Positions 16,313 to 23,778 of a stretch of 64,000 nt of DNA are shown in pieces (positions within the stretch are counted from its first letter, which is position 1; each line of letters begins with the position of its first letter). This DNA is from JAHEFU01 sp041395205. Its GTDB lineage: Bacteria; 4484-113; JAFGCY01. The stretch spans positions 372,001 through 436,000 of the forward strand of contig JAWLAZ010000003.1 of NCBI GenBank assembly GCA_041395205.1, given 5' to 3'. A program made the position numbers and the translations under genes. The notes beneath the pieces are model-generated. The model saw nothing but the letters and a program-made list of their open reading frames with translations, made no database searches and had not been told where the DNA came from.

Positions 16313-18631
16313 ATGAAACATAGCAACAGCCTGGGCACCGCAGCTGCGGTCCCTGCCCGCAGACCCCGATCCGCAGAGTTCCAATTCCAGGTTCCATTGC
16401 TGCTCCTGCTGCTGTTCCTGCCTGCGTGCAACAGGCCGCACGAAGCCAGCGGCTCAGGCGGCACTGCGGCGGTGGCTGCCAGGACCGAGATCGCACCGCC
16501 CAGTGCCGCTGAATTGACTGAGGAATTCGAGGGGATCGCCCGGGCCTATGAATCCGGCCACAGCCCATTTCTGGGATTCGGGATGCTGGCCCACTATGAG
16601 CAGATCGCCCGCAGCGGTGAATACTCAAAACCAGACCGGATGAAGGCCAGCCTGGAAATGGTGCGCCAGCTGCTCAAGGATGGCGATGAGGATCGCGCGC
16701 TGGAGGAGATGCAGCGCGTCGAGGACTGGCTGGCTGGTATCGACCGCAGCACCGCCTTCAGCAGCCAGATGGAGGAGTACCAGGCCCGCAGCAGCATTCT
16801 CTGGGTCAAGGCGCTGTGCTGGCTGCGCAAGGCAGAACGGGAGAACTGCATCCGGCGGCACAACAGCGACTGCTGCATCTTCCCGCTGGAAGGCGGCGGT
16901 GTCCACGAGGATGCCGACCCGGCGCGCATGGCCATGCAGTGCTATCTCGAGTACCTGCAGCTTGACGACCGCAACCGCGGTGCGATCTGGCTGCTGAACG
17001 TGGCGGCAATGGCGGCGGATGAATGGCCCGAGGGAGTGCCGGAGCGCTACCGCCTGCCGGAGGAGGCCTTCCGTGACGACAGCAGGCTGCCCCGCTTCAG
17101 GGACGTGGCCCCGCAGCTGGGGATTGACACCTTCAACCTCTGCGGCGGCGCGATCGTGGATGACTTCAGCGGGGACGGCCTGTATGACATTGTCACGAGC
17201 ACCTATGACTTCCGCGGACCCCTGCACTACTACGAGAATGACGGCAAGGGCGGGTTCACGGACCGCTCGGAAGCCAGCGGGCTGGCGCTGCAGCTCGGGG
17301 GACTGAACTGCATCGGAACGGATTATGACAACGACGGCGATCTGGACATCTACGTGCTGCGAGGTGCCTGGCTGATGGATGACGGCCGCGTGCGTGACTC
17401 GCTCCTGCGCAACAACGGCGACGGCAGCTTCAGCGACGTGACGCTCACCTGCGGGATGAACCTGCCCGGCGCACCGACGCAGGCCGCCTGCTGGCATGAC
17501 TTCAACAACGATGGCTGGCTGGACCTGTTCGTCGCCAACGAAAGCCGCGTTGAGATCGAGGATGGCGGTCCCTCCTACCCCGCCCGCCTCTGGGTCAGCA
17601 ACCGCGACGGCAGCTTCAGCGAGATGGCGGAGGAGGCCGGCTGCGCCAACGATGCCTATGCCAAGGGCGTGAGTGCCGGCGATTATGACAACGACGGCCT
17701 GGTGGACATCTACATCTCCAACACGGGGCGCAACCGCCTCTACCGCAACCGCGGCGAGCTGCACTTCGAGGACGCAAGCCGCAGGCAGGACGTGATGAAG
17801 CCGCTCGGGCGCAGTTTCGTGCCCTGGTTCTTCGACTATGACAACGACGGCTGGCTTGACATGTTCGTCGGGGCATTCGATGCCACGATCGAGGACCTGC
17901 AGGCGGCGGCACGCGGTGAGAAGACGGACTGCTCGATGCCGATGCTCTACCACAATGACGGCGGGACATTCAGCCCGGCGACCTTCGGCAGCGGGCTGGA
18001 CCAGCCGCTCCTGCCGATGGGGGCGAACTTCGGCGACGTCGACAATGACGGCTGGCTGGATCTGTACCTGGCCACCGGCGACCCGGAGTTCGAGTCGCTG
18101 ATGCCGAACATGCTGCTGCGCAACACGGGCCGGCGCAACTTCGAGGTCGCCACCTTCAGCGCGGGCCTCGGACATCTGCAGAAGGGCCACGGCGTGGCCT
18201 TCGCCGACATTGACAACGATGGCGACCAGGACATCTACAACCAGCTCGGCGGCTTCTACCCGGGGGACAAGTTCGCCAATGCGCTGTTCCTGAACCCGGG
18301 GAATGACAGCCACTGGCTGAAGATCAGGCTCAGCGGCGTGCAGACCAACCGCCAGGGCTACGGGGTGCGCATCCGCCTGAAGCTGGCCACGCCGCGGGGC
18401 AGCCGGGAGATCCACCGTGCGGCCGGGTCCGTGAGCAGTTTCGGCGGCAGCCCGCGCACGCAGGAGATCGGGCTCGGGGATGCGACCCTGATCGAGGAGC
18501 TGGAGCTGTACTGGCCGGTGAGCGGGACGCGCCAGCTGTTCAGGGAGGTGCCGCTCGACAGTGTGATCAGCGTGAGCGAGGATGCGGACGGCTGGGAGCC
18601 GGTGGAGCTGGCGACGATCAGCCTGGATTAG
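16313..18631 (+). CDS. FG-GAP/VCBS-repeat lipoprotein with C-terminal ASPIC/UnbV domain
   Basis: 772 residues. The signal sequence ends in a lipobox (LLFLPAC, Cys near residue 40), so it is probably a lipid-anchored envelope protein. A helical region (about 60-240) is followed by at least six calcium-loop repeats of the type DYDNDGDLDIYV, DFNNDGWLDLFV and DVDNDGWLDLYL, typical of integrin-like FG-GAP/VCBS propellers. The last 100 residues (LKIRLSGVQTNRQGYGVRIRL, then SVSSFGGSPRTQEIGLGDA) are an ASPIC/UnbV domain. Such proteins are usually surface or periplasmic with a carbohydrate- or ligand-binding role; the ligand is unknown. An 8-codon ORF (ATG 16297) overlaps its start. Confidence 0.88.
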   Translation: MKHSNSLGTAAAVPARRPRSAEFQFQVPLLLLLLFLPACNRPHEASGSGGTAAVAARTEIAPPSAAELTEEFEGIARAYESGHSPFLGFGMLAHYEQIARSGEYSKPDRMKASLEMVRQLLKDGDEDRALEEMQRVEDWLAGIDRSTAFSSQMEEYQARSSILWVKALCWLRKAERENCIRRHNSDCCIFPLEGGGVHEDADPARMAMQCYLEYLQLDDRNRGAIWLLNVAAMAADEWPEGVPERYRLPEEAFRDDSRLPRFRDVAPQLGIDTFNLCGGAIVDDFSGDGLYDIVTSTYDFRGPLHYYENDGKGGFTDRSEASGLALQLGGLNCIGTDYDNDGDLDIYVLRGAWLMDDGRVRDSLLRNNGDGSFSDVTLTCGMNLPGAPTQAACWHDFNNDGWLDLFVANESRVEIEDGGPSYPARLWVSNRDGSFSEMAEEAGCANDAYAKGVSAGDYDNDGLVDIYISNTGRNRLYRNRGELHFEDASRRQDVMKPLGRSFVPWFFDYDNDGWLDMFVGAFDATIEDLQAAARGEKTDCSMPMLYHNDGGTFSPATFGSGLDQPLLPMGANFGDVDNDGWLDLYLATGDPEFESLMPNMLLRNTGRRNFEVATFSAGLGHLQKGHGVAFADIDNDGDQDIYNQLGGFYPGDKFANALFLNPGNDSHWLKIRLSGVQTNRQGYGVRIRLKLATPRGSREIHRAAGSVSSFGGSPRTQEIGLGDATLIEELELYWPVSGTRQLFREVPLDSVISVSEDADGWEPVELATISLD

Positions 18632-18684
18632 CGCGGCGCGGGGCCTGTGATTGGCGGAGCGGGTGGCGTGGAATTGAGACCGGG

Positions 18685-18825
18685 AGGTGCGACACTTGCT
18701 GTCGCACAACAAGCACAGCATATGGATGATTCCTTTCATCATACAGAGTGATTCATTGCATCATGCACGGTTGATTGAACCTCAGAATTGCTAAACAGCA
18801 TTGTGCGACAGCAAGTGTCGCACCT
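18685..18825. repeat. 141 bp element with perfect 25 bp terminal inverted repeats (MITE/REP-like)
   Basis: Positions 18685-18709 and 18801-18825 are exact reverse complements over 25 bp. Each arm is itself a hairpin: GTGCGACA and TGTCGCAC around the 5 nt CTTGC or GCAAG. The 91 bp core is AT-richer than its surroundings and has no ORF. It sits in the gap between the UnbV lipoprotein and the trpS promoter. It could be a non-autonomous transposon (MITE), a REP/BIME pair, or a strong bidirectional terminator. No clear target-site duplication is visible. Confidence 0.75.
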
Positions 18826-18876
18826 GCTTTCGCTCCTTCAGTTCGCAGCAAGGTCGCAGCTCGCCACGCGCTCCGA

Positions 18877-18882
18877 TATAAT
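18877..18882 (+). promoter_or_regulatory. -10 hexamer TATAAT for trpS
   Basis: Perfect TATAAT, 8 nt before ATG 18891, without Shine-Dalgarno. Predicts a leaderless or 1-2 nt leader transcript. Confidence 0.55.
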
Positions 18883-18890
18883 CTGCGGCG

Positions 18891-20396
18891 ATGAGCGACG
18901 AAGAGAAGAACGGGAGGCCCGCTGGTTCAGCGGGCGGAGAGCAAGGCGCGCAGGGACGCACGCCCTCCAAGGGTGACAGCCGCGCGGTGGCCCGTGACGA
19001 GGAGCTGCAGCCGACCTGGACCGACAAGGATGGCAATCTGCACCGCCGGCGGATCCTCACCGGGGACCGCACCACGGGCAAGCTGCACCTCGGGCACTAC
19101 GTCGGCAGCCTGAAGAACCGCGTGCGCCTGCAGAAGGAGTACGACACCTTCGTGCTGATGGCGGACGTGCAGGCCCTGACGACGCACTGGGAGAACCCGA
19201 AGATCCTGCAGGAGAGCGTGCGCGAGGTGGCGCTGGACTATCTCGCGGTGGGGATTGAGCCCTACACCGGGGGCGTGGATGACGGCACGAAGACGAAGAT
19301 CGTGATTCAGAGCGCCGTGCCGGCGATCGCGGAGCTGACCTGCCTCTACGGCCTGTTCACGCCGATGAGCATCATCCTTGACAACCCGACAACCAAGGCC
19401 GAGGCCCAGCAGTATGGCTTCGGCAGTGCTGACAGGGCCAACGCTGACCTGCAGCTTGACGACGAGCAGCAGCAGCTCTACCAGGAGCTGGGCAGCCGCC
19501 TGAGCACTGAGTTCCCGGAGATCGGCAATGAGGTCTCCCCTGCCGACCTGCTGATGATCGTGAATGGGCTCGGCAGCAGCGGCGATGTATCGCTTGTGCA
19601 TGACCTGGAGGGGCATGGCTATGCTGACAATGCCCCGGCGGCAGTCCTGCACAGTGCGCGCGCCCTGCGCGTCGTGCGCGAGCAGCTGATTGCCATGAAG
19701 CGCAGCGAGGGGCTGCGTCAGATGAACTACGGTTTCCTCGGCTATCCCGTCAGCCAGGCCGCCGACATCACCTTCGTGAATGCGCACCTCGTGCCCGTCG
19801 GCGTCGACCAGGTGCCGCACATCGAGCTGACGCGCGACATTGTGCAGCGCTTCAACCGCCAGTACGGCAAGCGCCGGCGGATCCTCACCGAGCCCCAGGC
19901 GCTGGTCGGCAAGGGCGGGACGCTGAAGGGCATCGATGGCAACGCCAAGATGTCGAAGAGCCTCGGGAATGCGATTTACCTCTCCGACAGCACGGACGAG
20001 ATGTGGAGGAAGATCAAGCCCGCCCCGACCGACCCGCAGCGCGCGCGCCGTGAGGACCCGGGCCGGCCGGAGGTCTGCAACATCTTCAGCTACCACCAGG
20101 TGTTCTGCCAGGCTGCCGAGGAGGGGATCAATGAAAGCGATCTCGGCGTGGCAACGCTTGAGGAAGTGGCCGGCAACTGCCGCGGGGCGAAGTGGGGCTG
20201 CGTGGAATGCAAGCAGCAGCTGCACAGGAAGATCACGGCGCTGACGGAGCCGATGCGCGAGCGCCGCAGCTACTGGGAGCAGCACCCCGACGACATGATC
20301 GACATCCTCAAGCTGGGCACACAGCGCGGCTGCGAGGAGGGCGAGGCCACGCTTGCACGCGTCAAGGATGCGATGAGCATCCGCTACTGGGACTGA
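18891..20396 (+). CDS. trpS: Tryptophan--tRNA ligase with an internal insertion
   Basis: Charges tRNA-Trp in the cytoplasm. Class I signatures are clear: the HIGH-like motif GKLHLGHYVG (63-72) and KMSKS (353-357), plus GFLGYPVSQAADI and the C-terminal GCVECKQQL region of bacterial TrpRS. At 501 residues it is far longer than the usual 330-350. There is a hydrophilic N-terminal extension of about 45 residues. An insertion of roughly 100 residues (about 167-274, Gln/Asp/Glu-rich) sits between the Rossmann half containing ILDNPT and the YPVSQAADI segment, where normal enzymes have a short loop. Start ATG 18891, leaderless on TATAAT. Confidence 0.95.
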   Translation: MSDEEKNGRPAGSAGGEQGAQGRTPSKGDSRAVARDEELQPTWTDKDGNLHRRRILTGDRTTGKLHLGHYVGSLKNRVRLQKEYDTFVLMADVQALTTHWENPKILQESVREVALDYLAVGIEPYTGGVDDGTKTKIVIQSAVPAIAELTCLYGLFTPMSIILDNPTTKAEAQQYGFGSADRANADLQLDDEQQQLYQELGSRLSTEFPEIGNEVSPADLLMIVNGLGSSGDVSLVHDLEGHGYADNAPAAVLHSARALRVVREQLIAMKRSEGLRQMNYGFLGYPVSQAADITFVNAHLVPVGVDQVPHIELTRDIVQRFNRQYGKRRRILTEPQALVGKGGTLKGIDGNAKMSKSLGNAIYLSDSTDEMWRKIKPAPTDPQRARREDPGRPEVCNIFSYHQVFCQAAEEGINESDLGVATLEEVAGNCRGAKWGCVECKQQLHRKITALTEPMRERRSYWEQHPDDMIDILKLGTQRGCEEGEATLARVKDAMSIRYWD

Positions 20397-20484
20397 GTCC
20401 GGCAGTTCTTCCGAGATTCCGCAAAACTGCGCTAGAATTCGATTTCCAGATCAGGAATATCTCTATGTATATCCAGGAGTGGAA

Positions 20485-21090
20485 ATGAACCTGAAAGAGC
20501 AGTTTGACGCGATTGTCGCCGAGTGGGATCTGAACAAGCATCCCTTCTACGAGAGCTGGCGCGCCGGCACCCTGCCCGTGGACACCCTGCGGCGCTATGC
20601 CGAGGAGTACGGCCAGCTCGTGCGGCTGATGCCCTCCGGCTGGAGCACGCTCGGCAGCCCGGACCTCGTGGCCGAGGAGGAGGAGCACAGCGTGATGTGG
20701 GACGACTTCGCGAGCTGCCTCGACACCCGTGTGCTGCCGGCGGCGATGCTGGCCGAGACCGAGGCGATGGTTTCCGAGGTGAGCGGGATGTTCAGCCGCC
20801 CGGCCAGCGCGATCGGCGCGCTGTACGCCTTCGAGGTGCAGCAGCCCGCCACCGCCACGAGCAAGCTCGACGGTCTGCGTGAGCATTACCCGCAGCTCAG
20901 CGCCGAGCTGTACGAGGAGTACTTCAAGGTGCACGCCGTCAACCACCACGAGAGTGAGGCGGTGCTGGCCCTGGCCACGCAGCTTGACGAGGCGGGCCAG
21001 AGCGAGGCCGTCGCCGCCTGCGAGCGGATGTGCAAGGCCCTCTGGAATGCCCTGACGGGGATCCACGGCGAAGACTGCGCGATGGCGTAG
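20485..21090 (+). CDS. CADD-like haem-oxygenase-fold protein (possible pABA synthase family)
   Basis: 201 residues with the TenA/PqqC/CADD fold features: HPFYESW with Tyr22 (as in Chlamydia CADD Tyr27), the LRRYAEEYGQLV helix, EEEEHSVMWDDF, YAFEVQQPATATSKLDGL and YFKVHAVNHHESEAV. CADD proteins are reported to make p-aminobenzoate from their own tyrosine with a dinuclear metal centre. Tyr22, Glu117 and Lys127 are in suitable places. However, the usual H-x3-D-x2-H metal motif reads HAVNHHES, so activity is uncertain. ATG 20485 is favoured over GTG 20479 because AGGAG sits 5 nt upstream. A TTCCGA/TAGAAT promoter (20409-20438, 18 bp spacer) precedes it, and an intrinsic terminator follows. Confidence 0.75.
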   Translation: MNLKEQFDAIVAEWDLNKHPFYESWRAGTLPVDTLRRYAEEYGQLVRLMPSGWSTLGSPDLVAEEEEHSVMWDDFASCLDTRVLPAAMLAETEAMVSEVSGMFSRPASAIGALYAFEVQQPATATSKLDGLREHYPQLSAELYEEYFKVHAVNHHESEAVLALATQLDEAGQSEAVAACERMCKALWNALTGIHGEDCAMA

Positions 21091-21119
21091 TGGAAGAAGT
21101 GATTAGTGGGTTAGTGGTT

Positions 21120-21173
21120 AGTTATTAGTAGTTGCTTTCATTGACAAGCACTAAGAACTAACAACTAATAACT
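21120..21173. repeat. AT-rich inverted repeat after the CADD-like gene
   Basis: AGTTATTAGT (21120-21129) is mirrored by ACTAATAACT (21164-21173), within a wider run of TTAGTGG-like short repeats. It may form a cruciform or RNA hairpin before the terminator. Confidence 0.5.
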
Positions 21174-21189
21174 GGTTTTGAGTTACCAG

Positions 21190-21216
21190 GGGAGGATCCA
21201 CGGATCCTCCCTTTTT
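21190..21216 (+). terminator. Intrinsic terminator of the CADD-like gene
   Basis: GGGAGGAT and ATCCTCCC form an 8 bp GC-rich stem around CCACGG, followed by TTTTT. Confidence 0.8.
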
Positions 21217-21223
21217 CATTTGT

Positions 21224-21290
21224 CAGTGGTCTGTGGTCTGTGGTCAGTGGTCAGTGGTCTGTAGTCAGTGGTCAGGAGGCAGTGGTCAGT
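21224..21290. repeat. Degenerate heptamer tandem repeat C(A/T)GTGGT
   Basis: About nine imperfect copies of a 7 bp unit (CAGTGGT/CTGTGGT) in tandem between the terminator and the convergent lipoprotein gene. Slippage-prone, low-complexity DNA. No gene is visible in it. Confidence 0.75.
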
Positions 21291-21326
21291 TCACGAGCGC
21301 TGCTGTCCTATCTCCTGCCCGGCGAA

Positions 21327-23654
21327 TCAGTTACGCCTGATCAGCACCAGCTCCAGGCTGAGATTGTCCACCGCCAGAATCGCCATTCCGCTTTCCAGAC
21401 TGACGGCATCCAGCGGCGAGAAGCCCTCTCCGAGGTCATCCACCATGATCCGCTGCGGACCGGCAATGCCATCCGGCGCGGTCTGATCAGCCCTGACGTA
21501 CATGAGATCCACCTTGCGTCCGCAGTAGACGAGCATCGGGCTGCCCAGGTCGATGGCGCTGACAGTTGCCTCGTACTCGTGCCGGCGGACGTGTGGGTAG
21601 CGTGGATTGAAGCGGTTGAGCATTTCGAATCTTCGCGCGGAGGCATCCACTGTCCACTGCTCTCCATTGAGGGATGCCTGCTGGAAGACGAATTCATAGT
21701 CATGCAGGCTGCTGCCTCCCTGGCTGCGGCGATCCTCAAGAAAATACAGGGTATCGCCAAGCTGCAGTGCATTGCCAATGCTGCGCTGCATAGATCCTGG
21801 CACTATCTCCGGTGCAATTACTTCCGCGGCATCCGCATCGAGAACGGGATGGAAAGCCATGTTGCCACCGTTCTCAAGCCGGTAATAGAAATTGCCGGAT
21901 GAAAGTGCAGCCAATGGCAGCGGATGGCCGAAACCCGTACTCGTAGGTCCCTGCAGCGAACGGGAGCTGAAGTCCTGGCCACCGATGCTCTGTTCAGTAT
22001 GGACAAATACATTTGCGGACTGGCTGGCCTCCGTCAGCAGCAGCATGCGGCCGCCAGGCTGAGAGATGCGGGAGCTGTAGACATCCTCGAACTGCGCACC
22101 CGCAATGAATGTACTGCCAACAGCATCCGAGCCGGAATAGAACCACACCCGGCCATCTATGAGGAATTCCGGGGACTCCCCGCCCAGCATGGCAATCAGC
22201 GGGTGGCCAGCGCTATCCCAGAGCTGCAGGTGACGCCAGTCGATTTTGCCCAGCGGGTCAAAATCCTCCAGGTCGAAGGCAGTGATGGGGGCTGGCCAGC
22301 TCGAGCCGGAGGCATCCAGCGAGCGCAGGTAGCTGACGTGTCCCGGGCCCTTTCCCTGGTCGATGATGCAGGCTATCGCCGGCTGGCCGTCGATCAGTTC
22401 CAGTGCGGCATCCACGACCTTTCCAGTGGCAGGCTCAGGCACGATGAGCCCGGTGTGCGCAAGCGTCCAGCCGGGATCGTTCGTGACGATGTCCGCCTGC
22501 GGCGTGATTTCCACGACCTTGCTGGCTTCGTTGCCATAGACATCAGTGAAACTGAGTTCCAGGCTGTGGGTCTCCAGGTCGTAGATTTCCAGTGACAGAT
22601 GCTTTTCCTGCTGAAGGTATGCCTGTTCCGCGCCGACCTGCACGCCATCCGCATCCAGCAGACGCATGCTGATCTGGCCGCTGTCAGGGATTTCATCACG
22701 GCAGGCGCTGAAATCGACCGTGAGAGTGGTCGGCACCGTCTGCGACTGCAGTTGTAGCTCATAGACGAGCTCCGGCATGTCGTCGACCTGGGTGGACACG
22801 GATGTGTATGCGCCCTGCTGCGGAGTCGCTGACAGGTTGACCGGGGCCACCTTCAGCGTTGCCGGTATGTCGGCGTAGAACTCTGCTGTATAGAAGAATT
22901 GGCTGTAGTCTCGACCTGCACCAGTTTCAATGGGCCCGAAAAACGTAAAGCCCTTCCTGAAATCCAATCCAAGTAAAGTGCCCAGTTCCACCTGGTACTC
23001 AGCGCCGCGGGTGATTGTCAATTCGCTGCCAGGATAAGTGCCATCCGGCAGCAGGAGATTGCTCAGGTACTCCGTATCCATGAAGATGCGGTAGCCATTC
23101 AGCTGCTCATTCCAGTGCTGGGCGATGGTTGTGATGTCTGAGACATTGACCAGCCCGTCGAAGTTGCCATCGGCAATCCCAGCCGGCTCATTGGCAAAGG
23201 GAAAGTTGTATCCCGTTTCAGAAATGTCGCGGTAGGTCACCGTCTGCTGCCAGTACTGAGCGATCATCACGAGGTCTGCCGCATTGACGATGCCATTGCC
23301 GTCGTAGTCGCCCTGCAGGAACTCGCGGCCATACAGCGTGGCGAGATACTGCTGTTCGCTGTTTTCCGACCTGCGCTGATAGATGACTTCCAGGTATTGC
23401 AGCCCGTTTCCCTCCCCCGTCGGAGCGAACGTGGCAGTACTGGAGATGTCCTTGCCCAGTGCGGCAAGCTCGGATTCCAGCTGTGAGCCAAGCTGACTGA
23501 GCAAGGCCTCGTTATCCAATGCGGGTGGGCCGTCCGGGGAGTCAAGCCGTGGTCCTGACGCAACAGCTTCCACGGACTCCGGGTTGTCGCCGGAACCACA
23601 TGCGGCGAACAATGTCAGCAGCAGCAACAGCAATGCAGTCAAACCAGTCTTCAT
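21327..23654 (-). CDS. Lipoprotein 1: dockerin-like EF-hand pair plus propeller-like domain
   Basis: 775 residues. A leucine-rich signal ends in lipobox LFAAC (Cys19). A helical stretch contains ESELAALGKDIS and PTGEGNG. Two dockerin-type calcium loops follow: GDYDGNGIVNAADLVMIAQYW and DGNFDGLVNVSDITTIAQHW (about 115-190). Then comes a region with PQQGAYTSVST, a PKD-like segment, and a C-terminal half of repeats with SLDASGSSWPAPI-type motifs that look like propeller blades. Dockerins normally bind cohesins; no cohesin is visible here. Part of the five-gene paralogous set transcribed leftwards. Its promoter is nearly the same as that of lipoprotein 5. Confidence 0.82.
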   Translation of the reverse strand: MKTGLTALLLLLLTLFAACGSGDNPESVEAVASGPRLDSPDGPPALDNEALLSQLGSQLESELAALGKDISSTATFAPTGEGNGLQYLEVIYQRRSENSEQQYLATLYGREFLQGDYDGNGIVNAADLVMIAQYWQQTVTYRDISETGYNFPFANEPAGIADGNFDGLVNVSDITTIAQHWNEQLNGYRIFMDTEYLSNLLLPDGTYPGSELTITRGAEYQVELGTLLGLDFRKGFTFFGPIETGAGRDYSQFFYTAEFYADIPATLKVAPVNLSATPQQGAYTSVSTQVDDMPELVYELQLQSQTVPTTLTVDFSACRDEIPDSGQISMRLLDADGVQVGAEQAYLQQEKHLSLEIYDLETHSLELSFTDVYGNEASKVVEITPQADIVTNDPGWTLAHTGLIVPEPATGKVVDAALELIDGQPAIACIIDQGKGPGHVSYLRSLDASGSSWPAPITAFDLEDFDPLGKIDWRHLQLWDSAGHPLIAMLGGESPEFLIDGRVWFYSGSDAVGSTFIAGAQFEDVYSSRISQPGGRMLLLTEASQSANVFVHTEQSIGGQDFSSRSLQGPTSTGFGHPLPLAALSSGNFYYRLENGGNMAFHPVLDADAAEVIAPEIVPGSMQRSIGNALQLGDTLYFLEDRRSQGGSSLHDYEFVFQQASLNGEQWTVDASARRFEMLNRFNPRYPHVRRHEYEATVSAIDLGSPMLVYCGRKVDLMYVRADQTAPDGIAGPQRIMVDDLGEGFSPLDAVSLESGMAILAVDNLSLELVLIRRN

Positions 23655-23692
23655 GGCCAGCTCACCTCTGTCTCTGTATCAGCCCTGACTAG

Positions 23693-23721
23693 ATGATAGG
23701 GCGAAAGGCGTGCTAGCGCAA
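23693..23721 (-). promoter_or_regulatory. Promoter of lipoprotein 1, shared type
   Basis: On the minus strand: TTGCGC (23716-23721), 17 bp, TATCAT (23693-23698), then CTAGTCAGGGCTGAT. It lies about 40 nt upstream of the ATG at 23654. The same arrangement and flanking sequence occurs at 36653-36681. Confidence 0.6.
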
Positions 23722-23778
23722 TGGACACTGCTGAAGCAGTTTGATGGGGACACTACTTCCAAGGATCCATCGCAAATC

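Noticed and set aside
16625..18742. 705-codon minus-strand open frame
   Set aside because: Antisense to the FG-GAP lipoprotein, whose repeated motifs are unmistakable; the antisense product is low-complexity Ala/Val/His.
18685..18825. CRISPR-like repeat pair
   Set aside because: Only two copies in inverted orientation with a 91 bp core and no cas genes; it fits a MITE/REP element better.
18927..20285. 452-codon minus-strand open frame
   Set aside because: Antisense to trpS, which has both synthetase signatures.
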